A DNA stretch of 64,000 nucleotides from Streptomyces caeruleatus (GCF_001514235.1 NZ_KQ948926.1:491861-555860), one strand, 5' to 3'; positions 32,249-43,071 are shown, numbered from the stretch's first letter. The notes: generated by a model not told the origin, from the letters alone. Numbers and translations are program-made.

Positions 32249-33079
32249 TTATCCCTTCACGGCGCCGGCCGTCAGGCCGCTGACAGCCTTGCGCTGCAGG
32301 AAGACGAAGAGGATCAGGATCGGGACGGCGAAGAGGGAGGACGCCGCCATCGTGGCGCCCCAGTCGTTGCCGAAGGCGGTCTGGAAGCTGGACAGCCACA
32401 GTGGCAGGGTCTGCGCCTCCGCCTCCTTGTTGAGCACCAGGACCAGCGGGAATTCATTCCATGCGGTGATGAAGCCGAACAGGGAGGTGGACATCAGGCC
32501 CGGCGCCAGCAGCGGCAGGATGACCTTGCGGAACGCCTGGGCGCGTCCGCAGCCATCGACCATCGCGGCCTCCTCCAGCTCCCGGGGCACCGCGGCGACG
32601 AAGCCGCGCAGGGTCAGGATGGTGAAGGGCAGGATCATCATCATGTAGAAGACCGTCAGCGGCACGAGGCTGTTCAGCATGGACGCGTCCCGCACGATCA
32701 TGTACATCGCGATGATCATGACCTCCCAGGGCGCCATCTGGGCCACCATGAAGCCGATGACGAACCCGCGCCGCCCCTTGAACCGCATTCGGGCCAGCGC
32801 GAAGGAGCCCGCGAGCGCGACGGCCAGGGAGAGGCCGACCGCGCACAGGGTGACGATCAGCGAGTTGGTGACGTACGTCCAGAAGTGGTCGACGCCGGTC
32901 GCCTTCTTGAAGTGCTCGAAGGTGATGTCGGTCGGGAACCAGACCGGGTTCTCGGAGATGATGTCGCCGGTCGGCTTGAAGGCCGTGGAGAACATCCAGT
33001 ACACGGGGAAGACGAAGCCGATGAACAGGACGACGGCCGTGACGTTGGGCCACAGGCGGCCGAAGAGCGAGCGCTTCAC
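32249..33079 (-). CDS. dasC: Chitobiose ABC transporter permease DasC
   Basis: The 276-aa protein has six membrane helices and the cytoplasmic EAA loop (ELEEAAMVDGCGRAQAFRKVILPLLAPGL, residues about 180-210) that contacts the ATPase. It belongs to the carbohydrate-uptake-1 MalG-type permeases. The GTG start overlaps the dasB stop as GTGA. The ATPase is not encoded nearby; in streptomycetes MsiK serves several sugar importers. Confidence 0.95.
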   Translation of the reverse strand: MKRSLFGRLWPNVTAVVLFIGFVFPVYWMFSTAFKPTGDIISENPVWFPTDITFEHFKKATGVDHFWTYVTNSLIVTLCAVGLSLAVALAGSFALARMRFKGRRGFVIGFMVAQMAPWEVMIIAMYMIVRDASMLNSLVPLTVFYMMMILPFTILTLRGFVAAVPRELEEAAMVDGCGRAQAFRKVILPLLAPGLMSTSLFGFITAWNEFPLVLVLNKEAEAQTLPLWLSSFQTAFGNDWGATMAASSLFAVPILILFVFLQRKAVSGLTAGAVKG

Positions 33080-34062
33080 AGCTCGTCCTCCTCTTGCTTG
33101 AGCACGATCCGCAGGTAGTAGGCGGTGAGGCCGAGCAGGATCAGGATGGTCAGGACGGCGATGGCCGCGCCCATGCCGTAGTGCTGGTTGCCGACGCCCT
33201 CGATGTAGGCGTAGACGGGCAGGATCTCGGTGAGCCGGTCGGGGCCGCCGCCGTTGATGGTGAAGACCTGCACGAACGCCTTGAAGACCCAGATGATCTC
33301 CAGGAACGTCGTTGCGTAGAGGAAGGGCCGCAGGAACGGCAGCGTGACCGTGGTGAAGCTCTTCCAGCCGCCCGCCCCGTCGAGCGACGCGGCCTCGTAC
33401 AGCTCGCTCGGGATGGTGGTCGTGGCCGCGTAGAGGTTGATCGCGACAAACGGGATCGACATCCAGACGATCAGGACCGTCACCACGAAGAACGTCGACA
33501 TCTGGCTGCTGGTCCAGCTGTAGTCGGCCATGGAGTGCCAGCCCAGCCTGTCCAGCACCCAGTTGACGACGCCGAAGCGCTGCGCGAACAGCCACTGGTA
33601 GACGGTGGTGGCGGCGACCACGGGCATCGCCCAGGCCAGCACGAGCCCGACCAGCAGCAGGACCCGCATCCGCTTGCCGAGGCGGGCGAGCAGCAGGCCG
33701 ACCAGCGCGCCCGCGACCATGATCAGGGCGACGTTGACCGCCGTGAACAGGATCGAGCGCAGGGTGACGCGCCAGAAGTCCTCGCCGGTGAGGACCTCCT
33801 TGTAGTTGTCGACGCCGTTCCACTCGGTGACGTGCTGGATCAGCTGCGCCATGTTGAGGTTCTGGAACGACAGCAGCACGTCCTTCACCAGCGGCCAGCC
33901 GAGCAGCAGCACGGTGGCCGCGCAGGCGGGCAGCAGCAGGAGGTACGGGGTGAGCGCGCCGGCGCGGAACGCGGCTCGGGGCCGCGGCCGGGCGGGCCCG
34001 CTCTCATCCCTCTTGGTCACGTCCACCGGGCCGGAGGGCGGCCGTTCGGTCTGCACGGTCAT
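33076..34062 (-). CDS. dasB: Chitobiose ABC transporter permease DasB
   Basis: The 328-aa MalF-type permease has a long cytoplasmic N-terminus (MTVQTERPPSGPVDV...) and six membrane helices, with the EAA-like loop SELYEAASLDGAGGWKSFTTVTLPFLRP. It pairs with DasC to form the pore. A 116-bp gap with a very stable hairpin separates it from dasA. Confidence 0.95.
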   Translation of the reverse strand: MTVQTERPPSGPVDVTKRDESGPARPRPRAAFRAGALTPYLLLLPACAATVLLLGWPLVKDVLLSFQNLNMAQLIQHVTEWNGVDNYKEVLTGEDFWRVTLRSILFTAVNVALIMVAGALVGLLLARLGKRMRVLLLVGLVLAWAMPVVAATTVYQWLFAQRFGVVNWVLDRLGWHSMADYSWTSSQMSTFFVVTVLIVWMSIPFVAINLYAATTTIPSELYEAASLDGAGGWKSFTTVTLPFLRPFLYATTFLEIIWVFKAFVQVFTINGGGPDRLTEILPVYAYIEGVGNQHYGMGAAIAVLTILILLGLTAYYLRIVLKQEEDEL

Positions 34063-34109
34063 GCTCGCGATCTCTCTTCTCGACCTACGTACGTAGACCA
34101 GCGTGCGGT

Positions 34110-34152
34110 CGCCGGGGCAGCGGGACCGCATGCGCGTCCCGCTGCCCCGGCG
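34110..34152 (-). promoter_or_regulatory. 17-bp hairpin between dasA and dasB
   Basis: A perfect 17-bp stem (34110-34126 with 34136-34152) encloses a 9-nt loop CGCATGCGC that is itself palindromic. In sugar importer operons such structures protect the binding-protein mRNA and reduce read-through, so that binding protein exceeds permease. That role is inferred from family precedent. Confidence 0.8.
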
Positions 34153-34178
34153 CGACACCGGCGCCTTGCTGCGGCTGC

Positions 34179-35465
34179 TTACTGCTGCTGCGACAGACGC
34201 TTGTTGAACTCGTCCTCGACCTGCTTGGCGGCCTCGGCCGGGGACTTGCCGTTCAGCACGGCGGTCATGTACGTCTTGACCGGGTTGGGCGCGTTCTCCA
34301 CGGCGGCCCACTCGGGGATCAGCGGCGTGGTGCCACCGCCCGCGGCGGCCGGCGCGGCGGCCTCGGCGACGACGTTGCCCTTGAGGTTGGTCTGCAGCGA
34401 CTCCTTGTTCGGGATGACGCCGTTGAGCTTGGCCAGCTCGCCCTCGTACTGGTCGGACAGCGCGATCTTGAGGAACTCCTTGGCCAGCTCCTGCTTCTGG
34501 CTGCCCGCGGCGACCGCGAGGTTGGAGCCGCCGAGGAAGACGCCCTCGGGCTTGTCGGCCGTGGCACCCGGGATGGTGAAGTAGCCGATCTCCTTCTCGA
34601 TCTTCGGGTTGGCCTTGATGGCGATGCCGGCCTCCCAGCCCATGCCGATGAAGGCACCGACGTCGCCCTTGCCGAAGACCTCGCCCTGCTGCGGGGTGGC
34701 CTCGTCCTTGTCCTTGGGGGCCTTGGACAGCGCCTGGAACTTCTTGTACGTCTCCATGGCGGCGCCGATCTTCGGGTCGGCGAGGTTGGAGACGTACTTG
34801 TCGCCGTCCTTCTTGACCAGCTCGGCGCCCTCGCCGATGGTCAGGCCGACGAAGTGGTACCAGTTCTGGCCCGGCAGGTAGATGGGCTCGGCGTCGGTCT
34901 TCTCACCGATCTGCTTGAGGTCGGCGTAGAACTCGTCGCGGGTCTTGGGGGTGTCCTTGATGCCCGCCTCGGCCCAGATCTTCTTGTTGTAGAGGACGAC
35001 GCGGTTGGCGAAGTACCACGGGGCGGCGTACTGCTTGCCGTCGTAGATGGAGGACTCGTTGAGGGACGCCGTCCAGTCGGCGCCGATCTCGGTCTTGAGG
35101 TCGGCGAGGTCGGCGAGGCCGCCGGTCTTGGCGTAGGCCGGGGTCTGGGTGTTGCCGATCTCGAAGACGTCCGGCGGGTTCTCCTCGGACAGGGCGGTGG
35201 TCAGCTTCTGCTGGATGCCGTTCCACTGCTGGACCTCGAACTTGACCTTGGCCTTGGTCTTCTTCTCGAACGCCGCCTGGACGTCCTTCTGCCACTGGTC
35301 CGGGGAGGAGCCGTCCATCACCCACACCGTGAGCGTCTGGCCCGCGTACCCGTCCGCCCCGGCCTTGTCCCCGCCGTCGCCGTTGTCGCCGTTGTCGCCC
35401 CCGCACGCCGCCAGGGAGATCATCATGCCCGCGACACCGATCGCGGATATCAGCTTGCGCTTCAC
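34179..35465 (-). CDS. dasA: Chitobiose-binding lipoprotein DasA
   Basis: The 428-aa solute-binding protein has a lipoprotein signal (KRKLISAIGVAGMMISLAAC, the lipidated Cys about residue 21) followed by an acidic Gly/Asp linker and the two-lobed family 1 sugar-binding fold. DasA captures N,N'-diacetylchitobiose outside the membrane and delivers it to DasBC. GTG start after GAGGAGGG. It is divergent from dasR, with four DasR sites between. Confidence 0.95.
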   Translation of the reverse strand: MKRKLISAIGVAGMMISLAACGGDNGDNGDGGDKAGADGYAGQTLTVWVMDGSSPDQWQKDVQAAFEKKTKAKVKFEVQQWNGIQQKLTTALSEENPPDVFEIGNTQTPAYAKTGGLADLADLKTEIGADWTASLNESSIYDGKQYAAPWYFANRVVLYNKKIWAEAGIKDTPKTRDEFYADLKQIGEKTDAEPIYLPGQNWYHFVGLTIGEGAELVKKDGDKYVSNLADPKIGAAMETYKKFQALSKAPKDKDEATPQQGEVFGKGDVGAFIGMGWEAGIAIKANPKIEKEIGYFTIPGATADKPEGVFLGGSNLAVAAGSQKQELAKEFLKIALSDQYEGELAKLNGVIPNKESLQTNLKGNVVAEAAAPAAAGGGTTPLIPEWAAVENAPNPVKTYMTAVLNGKSPAEAAKQVEDEFNKRLSQQQ

Positions 35466-35523
35466 GCCACCCTCCTCAGGGATGCCCACACCTCCCCCGC
35501 CCACAGGCCGGGACCTGGACCAA

Positions 35524-36539
<1,016 letters not shown>

Positions 36540-36570
36540 GGGGTGTTCTGAAAGTTCCGTGCGGCAAGTG

Positions 36571-36589
36571 CCCCGCGGTGCGCGCGGGG
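36571..36589 (+). terminator. Short hairpin after dasR
   Basis: CCCCGCG (36571-36577) pairs with CGCGGGG (36583-36589), 32 bp after the dasR stop. The rest of the 36540-36756 gap shows no gene. Confidence 0.5.
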
Positions 36590-36756
36590 TAGCGCTCCTC
36601 CCCTTCCTGTTCTACGTTCCCCCCGTCGCCGTACGGCTGCTGCGCACACCAATCCTCCACATCCGATATGCGGACAGGGTCTTCCGCTGTAGTTGCAGCG
36701 TCACCTACATTGCCCGGGCGTTTCACAGGTGATCAGTGAGGGGACGGAGCCGTCAG

Positions 36757-37020
36757 ATGTCAGATGCCCCAGAGGCGAACAGAGGGCTGGTGACACCCGT
36801 ACGGGTCGTCATCGCGCTCTGCCTCGTCGCGCCCTTCGTGGCGATGTTGTGGGTCGGTTCGTACGCCAAGACGGATCCGGAGCTCGCCGGCATCCCGTTC
36901 TTCTACTGGTACCAGATGCTGTGGGTCCTCATCTCCACGCTGCTGACGATGGTCGCGTACAAGCTGTGGCAGCGTGACCAGCGCGCCCGTGCTTCCCAGA
37001 AGGGCGGTGCGTCGGAATGA
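36757..37020 (+). CDS. DUF3311 small membrane protein, symporter partner
   Basis: The 87-aa protein has two membrane helices (VRVVIALCLVAPFVAMLWVG and FFYWYQMLWVLISTLLTMVAYKLW) linked by YAKTDPELAGIP, the DUF3311 pattern. These proteins are encoded immediately upstream of a sodium/solute symporter, which it overlaps by ATGA, and probably form a small subunit of the carrier. Confidence 0.88.
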   Translation: MSDAPEANRGLVTPVRVVIALCLVAPFVAMLWVGSYAKTDPELAGIPFFYWYQMLWVLISTLLTMVAYKLWQRDQRARASQKGGASE

Positions 37021-38645
37021 ACGACGGCGTGAACGGCGTCGCGCTCGGCGTCTTCATCTTCTTCTTCCTGGCCGTCACGGTCATGGGCTTCCTGGCCGCG
37101 CGCTGGCGCAAGGCCGAGAACGAGCACAGCCTCGACGAATGGGGCCTGGGCGGCCGGTCGTTCGGCACCTGGGTGACCTGGTTCCTGCTCGGCGGCGACC
37201 TGTACACGGCGTACACCTTCGTGGCGGTCCCGGCGGCGATCTACGCGGCGGGCGCGGCGGGCTTCTTCGCGGTGCCGTACACGATCCTCGTCTACCCCCT
37301 GATCTTCACCTTCCTGCCCCGCCTGTGGTCGGTCTCCCACAAGCACGGCTACGTCACGACCTCGGACTTCGTGCGCGGCCGCTTCGGCTCGAAGGGCCTG
37401 TCGCTGGCGGTCGCGCTGACCGGCATCCTCGCGACGATGCCGTACATCGCGCTCCAGCTCGTCGGCATCCAGGCCGTGCTCGACGTGATGGGCGTCGGCG
37501 GCGGCGAGAACACGAACTGGTTCATCAAGGACCTGCCGCTGCTCATCGCCTTCGGTGTGCTGGCCGCGTACACGTACTCCTCGGGTCTGCGCGCGCCCGC
37601 GCTGATCGCGTTCGTGAAGGACACGCTGATCTACATCGTCATCGCGGTGGCGATCATCTACATCCCGATCAAGCTGGGCGGCTTCGACGAGATCTTCGCC
37701 AAGGCGAGCGAGGCGTACAGCCAGACCAACCCGGCCACGGGCGCGCCGCGCGGTGCGCTGGTCCCGGCCGAGGCGGGGCAGTGGACGTACGCCACGCTGG
37801 CGCTGGGCTCCGCGCTCGCGCTGTTCATGTACCCGCACTCGATCACCGCGACGCTGTCCTCGCGCAGCCGTGAGGTGATCCGCCGCAACACCACGATCCT
37901 GCCGCTGTACTCCCTGATGCTGGGTCTGCTGGCCCTGCTGGGCTTCATGGCCATCGCGGCCGGGATCAAGGTGCAGAACGGCCAGTTGGCGATCCCCCAG
38001 CTGTTCGAGACGATGTTCCCCGACTGGTTCGCGGGCGTCGCCTTCGCGGCGATCGGCATCGGCGCCCTCGTGCCGGCCGCCATCATGTCCATCGCGGCGG
38101 CGAACCTCTTCACCCGCAACATCTACAAGGACTTCATCAAGCCGGACGCGACGCCGGCGCAGGAGACCAAGGTCTCCAAGATCGTGTCCCTGCTGGTGAA
38201 GGTGGGCGCGCTGGTCTTCGTGCTGACGATGGACAAGACGGTCGCCATCAACTTCCAGCTCCTGGGCGGTATCTGGATCCTGCAGACCTTCCCGGCCCTG
38301 GTCGGCGGCCTCTTCACCCGCTGGTTCCACCGCTGGGCCCTGCTGGCCGGCTGGGCGGTCGGCATGCTCTACGGCACACTCGCCGCGTACGGCGTCGCCT
38401 CCCCGACGCAGAAGCACTTCGGCGGCTCCGCGAAGGAGATCCCGGGCATCGGCGAGATCGGCTACATCGGCCTGACCGCCTTCGTCCTGAACGTGGTGGT
38501 CACGGTGGTCCTGACCTTCGTCCTGAAGGCCGCGAAGGCCCCCGAGGGCATCGACGAGACCAGCCCGGAGGACTACACGGCGGACGCGGGCGACCCGGGC
38601 GTCAAGGTGGAACTGCCGCCGGCGACGGCGGGCTCGTCCCACTGA
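37017..38645 (+). CDS. mctP: Sodium/solute symporter (MctP-like monocarboxylate uptake)
   Basis: The 542-aa protein belongs to the SSS family with about 13 helices. It has GLGGRSFGTWVTWFLLGGDLYTAYTF in the first helices, the family's GRFGSKGLSLAVALTGI segment, and a charged tail ending ELPPATAGSSH. Together with the DUF3311 gene it resembles MctP permeases for lactate, pyruvate and related acids. Substrate is inferred from family. Confidence 0.87.
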   Translation: MNDGVNGVALGVFIFFFLAVTVMGFLAARWRKAENEHSLDEWGLGGRSFGTWVTWFLLGGDLYTAYTFVAVPAAIYAAGAAGFFAVPYTILVYPLIFTFLPRLWSVSHKHGYVTTSDFVRGRFGSKGLSLAVALTGILATMPYIALQLVGIQAVLDVMGVGGGENTNWFIKDLPLLIAFGVLAAYTYSSGLRAPALIAFVKDTLIYIVIAVAIIYIPIKLGGFDEIFAKASEAYSQTNPATGAPRGALVPAEAGQWTYATLALGSALALFMYPHSITATLSSRSREVIRRNTTILPLYSLMLGLLALLGFMAIAAGIKVQNGQLAIPQLFETMFPDWFAGVAFAAIGIGALVPAAIMSIAAANLFTRNIYKDFIKPDATPAQETKVSKIVSLLVKVGALVFVLTMDKTVAINFQLLGGIWILQTFPALVGGLFTRWFHRWALLAGWAVGMLYGTLAAYGVASPTQKHFGGSAKEIPGIGEIGYIGLTAFVLNVVVTVVLTFVLKAAKAPEGIDETSPEDYTADAGDPGVKVELPPATAGSSH

Positions 38646-38680
38646 GTCCCCGGACCTGAGCTGACCCGAACTGACATCGG

Positions 38681-38708
38681 CGGGCCGTCGGAGAGATCCG
38701 GCGGCCCG
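38681..38708 (+). terminator. Terminator after the symporter gene
   Basis: CGGGCCG (38681-38687) and CGGCCCG (38702-38708) close a loop that contains a further CCG/CGG pairing. It lies between two convergent genes. Confidence 0.65.
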
Positions 38709-38746
38709 TCGTCGTCGCGCGGCAGGCGGGAATTTGACGACAGGGC

Positions 38747-41700
38747 CTAGCTGCGGGTACGCCCGGCCATCTGCTGCCAGAAGCTGTCGAGTTCCGTGAC
38801 GCGCATGCTGATCCAGTGGGGTGTCTTGCGGCGCAGGCCCCGGGGGAAGTGGCGGCGCACGCGTCCCGGTAGCAGGGCCTGCTGCTGGCGGCAGAACGGC
38901 TCCCGGATCTCGCCGCGGGGCACACAGCCCCGGGGCGGGTACGGGCAGAGCTGGAACCTGCAGTCGGGCAGGCAGGTCGAGCCCGGGGCGGGTGGGTCCG
39001 AGATGCCGGCCCGCAGGTCGGGCCGGAGCGGACCGCGGTCGCTGCGGATGCACGGCGGGAGCGCCATGTCCGGCTGCTCCACGCGGGCCATCCGCTCCTC
39101 GACCTCGTCCGGGTGTCCGTCCCGTTCGACGAGGTTCAGCATCACCAGCACATCGGCGACAAGGCGCTGGGCGCGGGCGTCGAGGGTGCTCCACCCGACC
39201 GAGGGCGGAATCCACAGATTGTGCTTGCGGTACCCGTCGGAGTCGCCGGTGCGCGCGCCGATAGTGTCGGCGACGCCCTTCTCGTCGATCCAGAGAAACC
39301 GCTCCGGCTGCCCGGTCTCCAGCGCGAGCGCCACCAGGTCGCCCGCCTCGGCGACGAACGGATGCAGCAGCCGCCGGGGTGTGTCGCCGTTCGCCCCCGA
39401 GGGGCCGGGCGCGCTGTTCACGGTGCCGGCCATCGACAGCCACCGTTCCACGGTCCGGATGGCGGTCGTCCCGCGCATCGCCCGGGACTGCGGCTCGGCC
39501 GCGCCGTCGCGTTCGGCCCTCCCGGACATCGCGTGGGTCTCCTCGTGCTGGACGCCCGGGCTGTCCGGGAGCTCCCACAGGCACAGCGCCTGGAGCAGGA
39601 TGAGCTGCGCGTACCAGCACCGGGACTGCTGGAGCACGGTCTCCGCCTGCCGGATCAGGTCGGCGCGACCGCCCGAGTAGGCCTGCGGATGCCGTATCCG
39701 ACGGTTTGCCGCGTACTTGAAGCCCTGGGCCAGCGCGGCCTCAAGAGCGAGCGGCAGGTCGGAGGCGCCGTCGGTGGCGTTCGGGTCGAGGTGGCGCAGC
39801 CACTTGGTCAGGCGTTCCCGGGCCTCGTCACGGTGCGCCTCGTCGACGGAGCCCAGCAGCATGGGGACCATCCAGGCCCGCATCACGAACTCGCGGAAGA
39901 GATCGACCCGTTGCCTGCGGTAGTCCTGGTTGAGTCGGCGCCGGTCCTGCTGGAGCCGGCCGATCCGCTCGGACCTGGCCTGTGAGGACCCGCCGCCGGC
40001 CCGTACCCGAACCATGCGCTCGGCCCATCGCTCGTACGCCTGCCGCTTCCAGGCCTTCAGCTCGCCGAGCCTGTCGTTGTACTCCTTCACGGGGTCGGTG
40101 TTCAGCCCGACCCGCCCGCGGATCACGGCGAACGCCGCGTTGCCGCCGGTCCCGAACTCCTGGGCCGCGGCCAGGCGTATGGAGTAGGAAGGTTCCCCCA
40201 CGCCCATCTCGAAGAGGTCCTCGTAGAGCGGAGTGGTGTCGATCCTGGCGGAGACATCGCGCAACGCCGCGCCGAGCTGTCTGAGCAGCCGCAGTTTGGA
40301 GTCCTCCAGGGTGCGCCGGTCTCCCTTGAAGGCGGGCCACTTCCCGCGGACTTCTCCGACGATGTCGCCCAGCAGCCTCGGGGTTTCCTCCACGCTCTCG
40401 ATCTCCACCGCCGCCGCGTACAGGTCGAGGGTCTTGGGGTCGTCGGTGCGGCGGCGCGCGGCCCGGCAGAGCCGGTGGGCCAGGGTGTGCCCCCGTACGG
40501 GTGACCGGCGGAGCAGCTCCTCGATCTCCTTGGTCACCTCGCCCCGGACTCCGTTGCTCGGCGCCCTGAGCGCCGCCGCCCGCCCGCGTGACAACAGCAC
40601 CAGGGACATGAGCAGTTCGCGGCTGGGGCCGGGGGGCGAGAGCGCCTGCTCGACGAGTTCTCCGGCACGCCGCTCGCCCAGGTGGTTCAGGACGCGGTAG
40701 CCGAAGTACGCCTGGATGATGCTGTGCGGGAAGCGGACCTTCCGTTCGAAGCCCTCCACCAGTCCGAGCCGGTCCGCGCTGCGGGCGAGCCGGGCGAGGG
40801 CGGCCCGGCACTGGTCCATGTTCCCCCGGCGCAGCCGTCTCGTCTCCTCCTGGCCGAGCCTCTGACAGAGGACGTCCCAGATCTGTTGCCGATGCCACTC
40901 GGAGAAGTCGTTGCCCCGCCTGCCGTACCGGTCGAAGGAGCGGCCGCTGGTCCACGCGTGCTCGGCCCGGGCCTGCGCGCGCCGCACCGGACCGGGGTGG
41001 ACGTCCGTGTCGAGCAACTCCCCGAAGCCGACCTCCAGCTTGTCCTGGAGCAGTCCTACGCAGGCCAGCGCGGAGACCACTTCGAGGGCGTCCCGGCGCT
41101 CCCTGCGGTCCAGCGCGACGTCCTTGCGCAGCCGGCCCGCGCACAGCGCCTCGTCCCAGGTCTCCAGCAGCCACAGCCGCAGGGTGCCTCGGTCCCGGCT
41201 GTGGCTGTCCAGGTACCGCGGGCCGGCGTCCGGGCCCTCGTGCTCCAGGGCTCCGTGGCGGTGCAGTTCGCGGGCTATCTGCAGATAGACGGGCGACTCG
41301 GTCGCCTCCGCCGTCTCCACGATCCAGTCCAGGTGGCGCTCGTCCGGCTCCGGGTCCCGCCCTTGGACGAAGCGCAGGGCTTCCTCCTCGCTGAGCGGTT
41401 CCAGCTCCACGATCGCGGCCGGGGTGCTCTCCAGCGGGCTGTGCGGCCGGGAGGCGATGACCAGGGGGAGCTTCTCCTCGTGGGCCCGCTCGATGGCCCG
41501 CCGGATGATGTTGTCCCGGTTCTGCTGGACGCCTTCGCCGAGGAGCGCCTCTTCCAGCCCGTCGGCGATGACGACCGGCTTGTCGTCGGCGAGCAGTTGC
41601 TGCCAGACCCGTTCGGTCTTGGTGCGCGCGAGGATGCCCCGGGGCGCCTCGTCGGCGAAGCGCTGCCTGGCCATGCGCTCGAAGTTCAGGTCGCCGGTCG

Positions 41701-42361
41701 CGTCCCGCAGCCGGATCGGCACCGGCACGGCGTTCTGCTCGGCCAGCAGTTCGGTGAGCCGTACGAGTACGGCGGTCTTGCCCACGCCGACTCCGCCGAC
41801 CAGCAGATAGGGGCGGCGGGTGTCGCGCGCCCGCAGCCGTTCGGCGATGACCTGGGCGATGTCCTCCCGGCCGACGATCTCGGCGGTGTCCGGGCCGGCG
41901 GTGAGGACCAGTCGATGGGGGTCGTCCCGTGCCTTGGCGAGGTAGCGCCGCTTGGTCCACCGGTACCACCAGAACAGAAAGAGCGTCGCGGCGATCGATG
42001 CCGCGAGCACCGGGCCGACGAAGCGCATGACGGCGTCGAACCCCTCGCTGCCCTGCCGCCACTCCTCGAAGCCGGTGGTGGTGCTCGCGATCAGGATGTA
42101 CAGCCCCTGCACGGCCCACGCGAGCAGGGCGAGCGCGGCCACCGTCCACACGGCCCGGGTGAGGTTGGTGTAGGAGAGCCAACGGCGCCACTTCCTGGGG
42201 CGGGTGGTGCCGCGGCGGGCCTCCAGACGGATCGTCAGCCGGTGCCAGTGGCCCACGGCCCCCCGCTGGACCCAGCTGCCCGCCCGTCTCGGAGCCAGTG
42301 TCGCCATCGGCGCGGCGCGCGGCCGGTCCTTGCCGGGCGGGTGACGGACGACCCTCGTCAT
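38747..42361 (-). CDS. Large membrane-anchored STAND-type NTPase (1204 aa)
   Basis: A basic N-terminus is followed by two membrane helices (about 68-93 and 110-133), then a P-loop NTPase domain: Walker A GGVGVGKTAVLV (189-200), Walker B-like VVIADGLEEAL (263-273) and a sensor-like VIASRPHSPLE. A long helical region follows (about 400-1100), and the last 100 residues have a Cys cluster (STCLPDCRFQLCPYPPRGC...EPFC). Layout and size fit STAND signalling ATPases. Many act in phage defence or stress signalling, but no effector domain is recognised here. ATG follows GGAAGGAG. Confidence 0.78.
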   Translation of the reverse strand: MTRVVRHPPGKDRPRAAPMATLAPRRAGSWVQRGAVGHWHRLTIRLEARRGTTRPRKWRRWLSYTNLTRAVWTVAALALLAWAVQGLYILIASTTTGFEEWRQGSEGFDAVMRFVGPVLAASIAATLFLFWWYRWTKRRYLAKARDDPHRLVLTAGPDTAEIVGREDIAQVIAERLRARDTRRPYLLVGGVGVGKTAVLVRLTELLAEQNAVPVPIRLRDATGDLNFERMARQRFADEAPRGILARTKTERVWQQLLADDKPVVIADGLEEALLGEGVQQNRDNIIRRAIERAHEEKLPLVIASRPHSPLESTPAAIVELEPLSEEEALRFVQGRDPEPDERHLDWIVETAEATESPVYLQIARELHRHGALEHEGPDAGPRYLDSHSRDRGTLRLWLLETWDEALCAGRLRKDVALDRRERRDALEVVSALACVGLLQDKLEVGFGELLDTDVHPGPVRRAQARAEHAWTSGRSFDRYGRRGNDFSEWHRQQIWDVLCQRLGQEETRRLRRGNMDQCRAALARLARSADRLGLVEGFERKVRFPHSIIQAYFGYRVLNHLGERRAGELVEQALSPPGPSRELLMSLVLLSRGRAAALRAPSNGVRGEVTKEIEELLRRSPVRGHTLAHRLCRAARRRTDDPKTLDLYAAAVEIESVEETPRLLGDIVGEVRGKWPAFKGDRRTLEDSKLRLLRQLGAALRDVSARIDTTPLYEDLFEMGVGEPSYSIRLAAAQEFGTGGNAAFAVIRGRVGLNTDPVKEYNDRLGELKAWKRQAYERWAERMVRVRAGGGSSQARSERIGRLQQDRRRLNQDYRRQRVDLFREFVMRAWMVPMLLGSVDEAHRDEARERLTKWLRHLDPNATDGASDLPLALEAALAQGFKYAANRRIRHPQAYSGGRADLIRQAETVLQQSRCWYAQLILLQALCLWELPDSPGVQHEETHAMSGRAERDGAAEPQSRAMRGTTAIRTVERWLSMAGTVNSAPGPSGANGDTPRRLLHPFVAEAGDLVALALETGQPERFLWIDEKGVADTIGARTGDSDGYRKHNLWIPPSVGWSTLDARAQRLVADVLVMLNLVERDGHPDEVEERMARVEQPDMALPPCIRSDRGPLRPDLRAGISDPPAPGSTCLPDCRFQLCPYPPRGCVPRGEIREPFCRQQQALLPGRVRRHFPRGLRRKTPHWISMRVTELDSFWQQMAGRTRS

Positions 42362-42564
42362 CGTGCGTCTCCTTCCGAGAAGGCCGTGGAAGGCTCTCGA
42401 AAGCTCTCTGGACGGAGGACCGCGGACGCCGACACCTACCTTCCATGGAAGCACTCCCGAACCGCTCCGCAACCCGGCGGACCACCCCGCAACACGGCGG
42501 ACCGCGGCGGGCCTCGGTGAAAAACCGGGCCGCCGTCGCACCCCCGTCCGGCACACTCACCCCC

Positions 42565-43071
42565 ATGGACTTCGCGATCCGGCGGGCGAACCCCGACGAG
42601 TACGACCTCCTCGGCGAGATCACCGCCCAGGCCTACCTCCGGGACGGCCTCCTCGACTTCGGCGAGAGCGACGAGTACCTCGGTGAGCTCAGGGACGTGG
42701 CCAAGCGGGCGGCCGCCGCCGAGGTGCTGGTGGCCGTCGAGAACGGCCGCCTGCTGGGCGGTGTGACCTTCGTGCCGGGCGGCGGTCCGATGGCCGACAT
42801 AGCCGGCGCCGGGGAGGCCGAGATCCGGATGCTCGCCGTCGACCGGGCGGCGCGCGGCCGGGGCGCAGGCGAGGCCCTCGTACGTGCCTGCGTCGACCGC
42901 GCACGGGCCACGGAAGCCTGTGTGCGGATCGTCCTGTCGACCCAGCGGACCATGCGCAGCGCCCACCGCATCTACGAACGCCTGGACTTCGTCCGCACTC
43001 CCGAGCGGGACTGGAACCCGCTCCCGCACCTGGACGACATCACTCTCCTCACCTACCAGTTGACGCTCTGA
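42565..43071 (+). CDS. GNAT-family N-acetyltransferase
   Basis: The 168-aa protein has FAIRRANPDEYDLLGEITAQAY at the N-terminus, the strand EAEIRMLAVDRAARGRGAGEALVRACVDRA with the acetyl-CoA loop (RGRGAG), and the late AHRIYERLDFVRTPERDW motif. The substrate is unknown. It lies upstream of the nrdAB riboswitch in the same direction, and is divergent from the NTPase gene. Confidence 0.86.
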   Translation: MDFAIRRANPDEYDLLGEITAQAYLRDGLLDFGESDEYLGELRDVAKRAAAAEVLVAVENGRLLGGVTFVPGGGPMADIAGAGEAEIRMLAVDRAARGRGAGEALVRACVDRARATEACVRIVLSTQRTMRSAHRIYERLDFVRTPERDWNPLPHLDDITLLTYQLTL

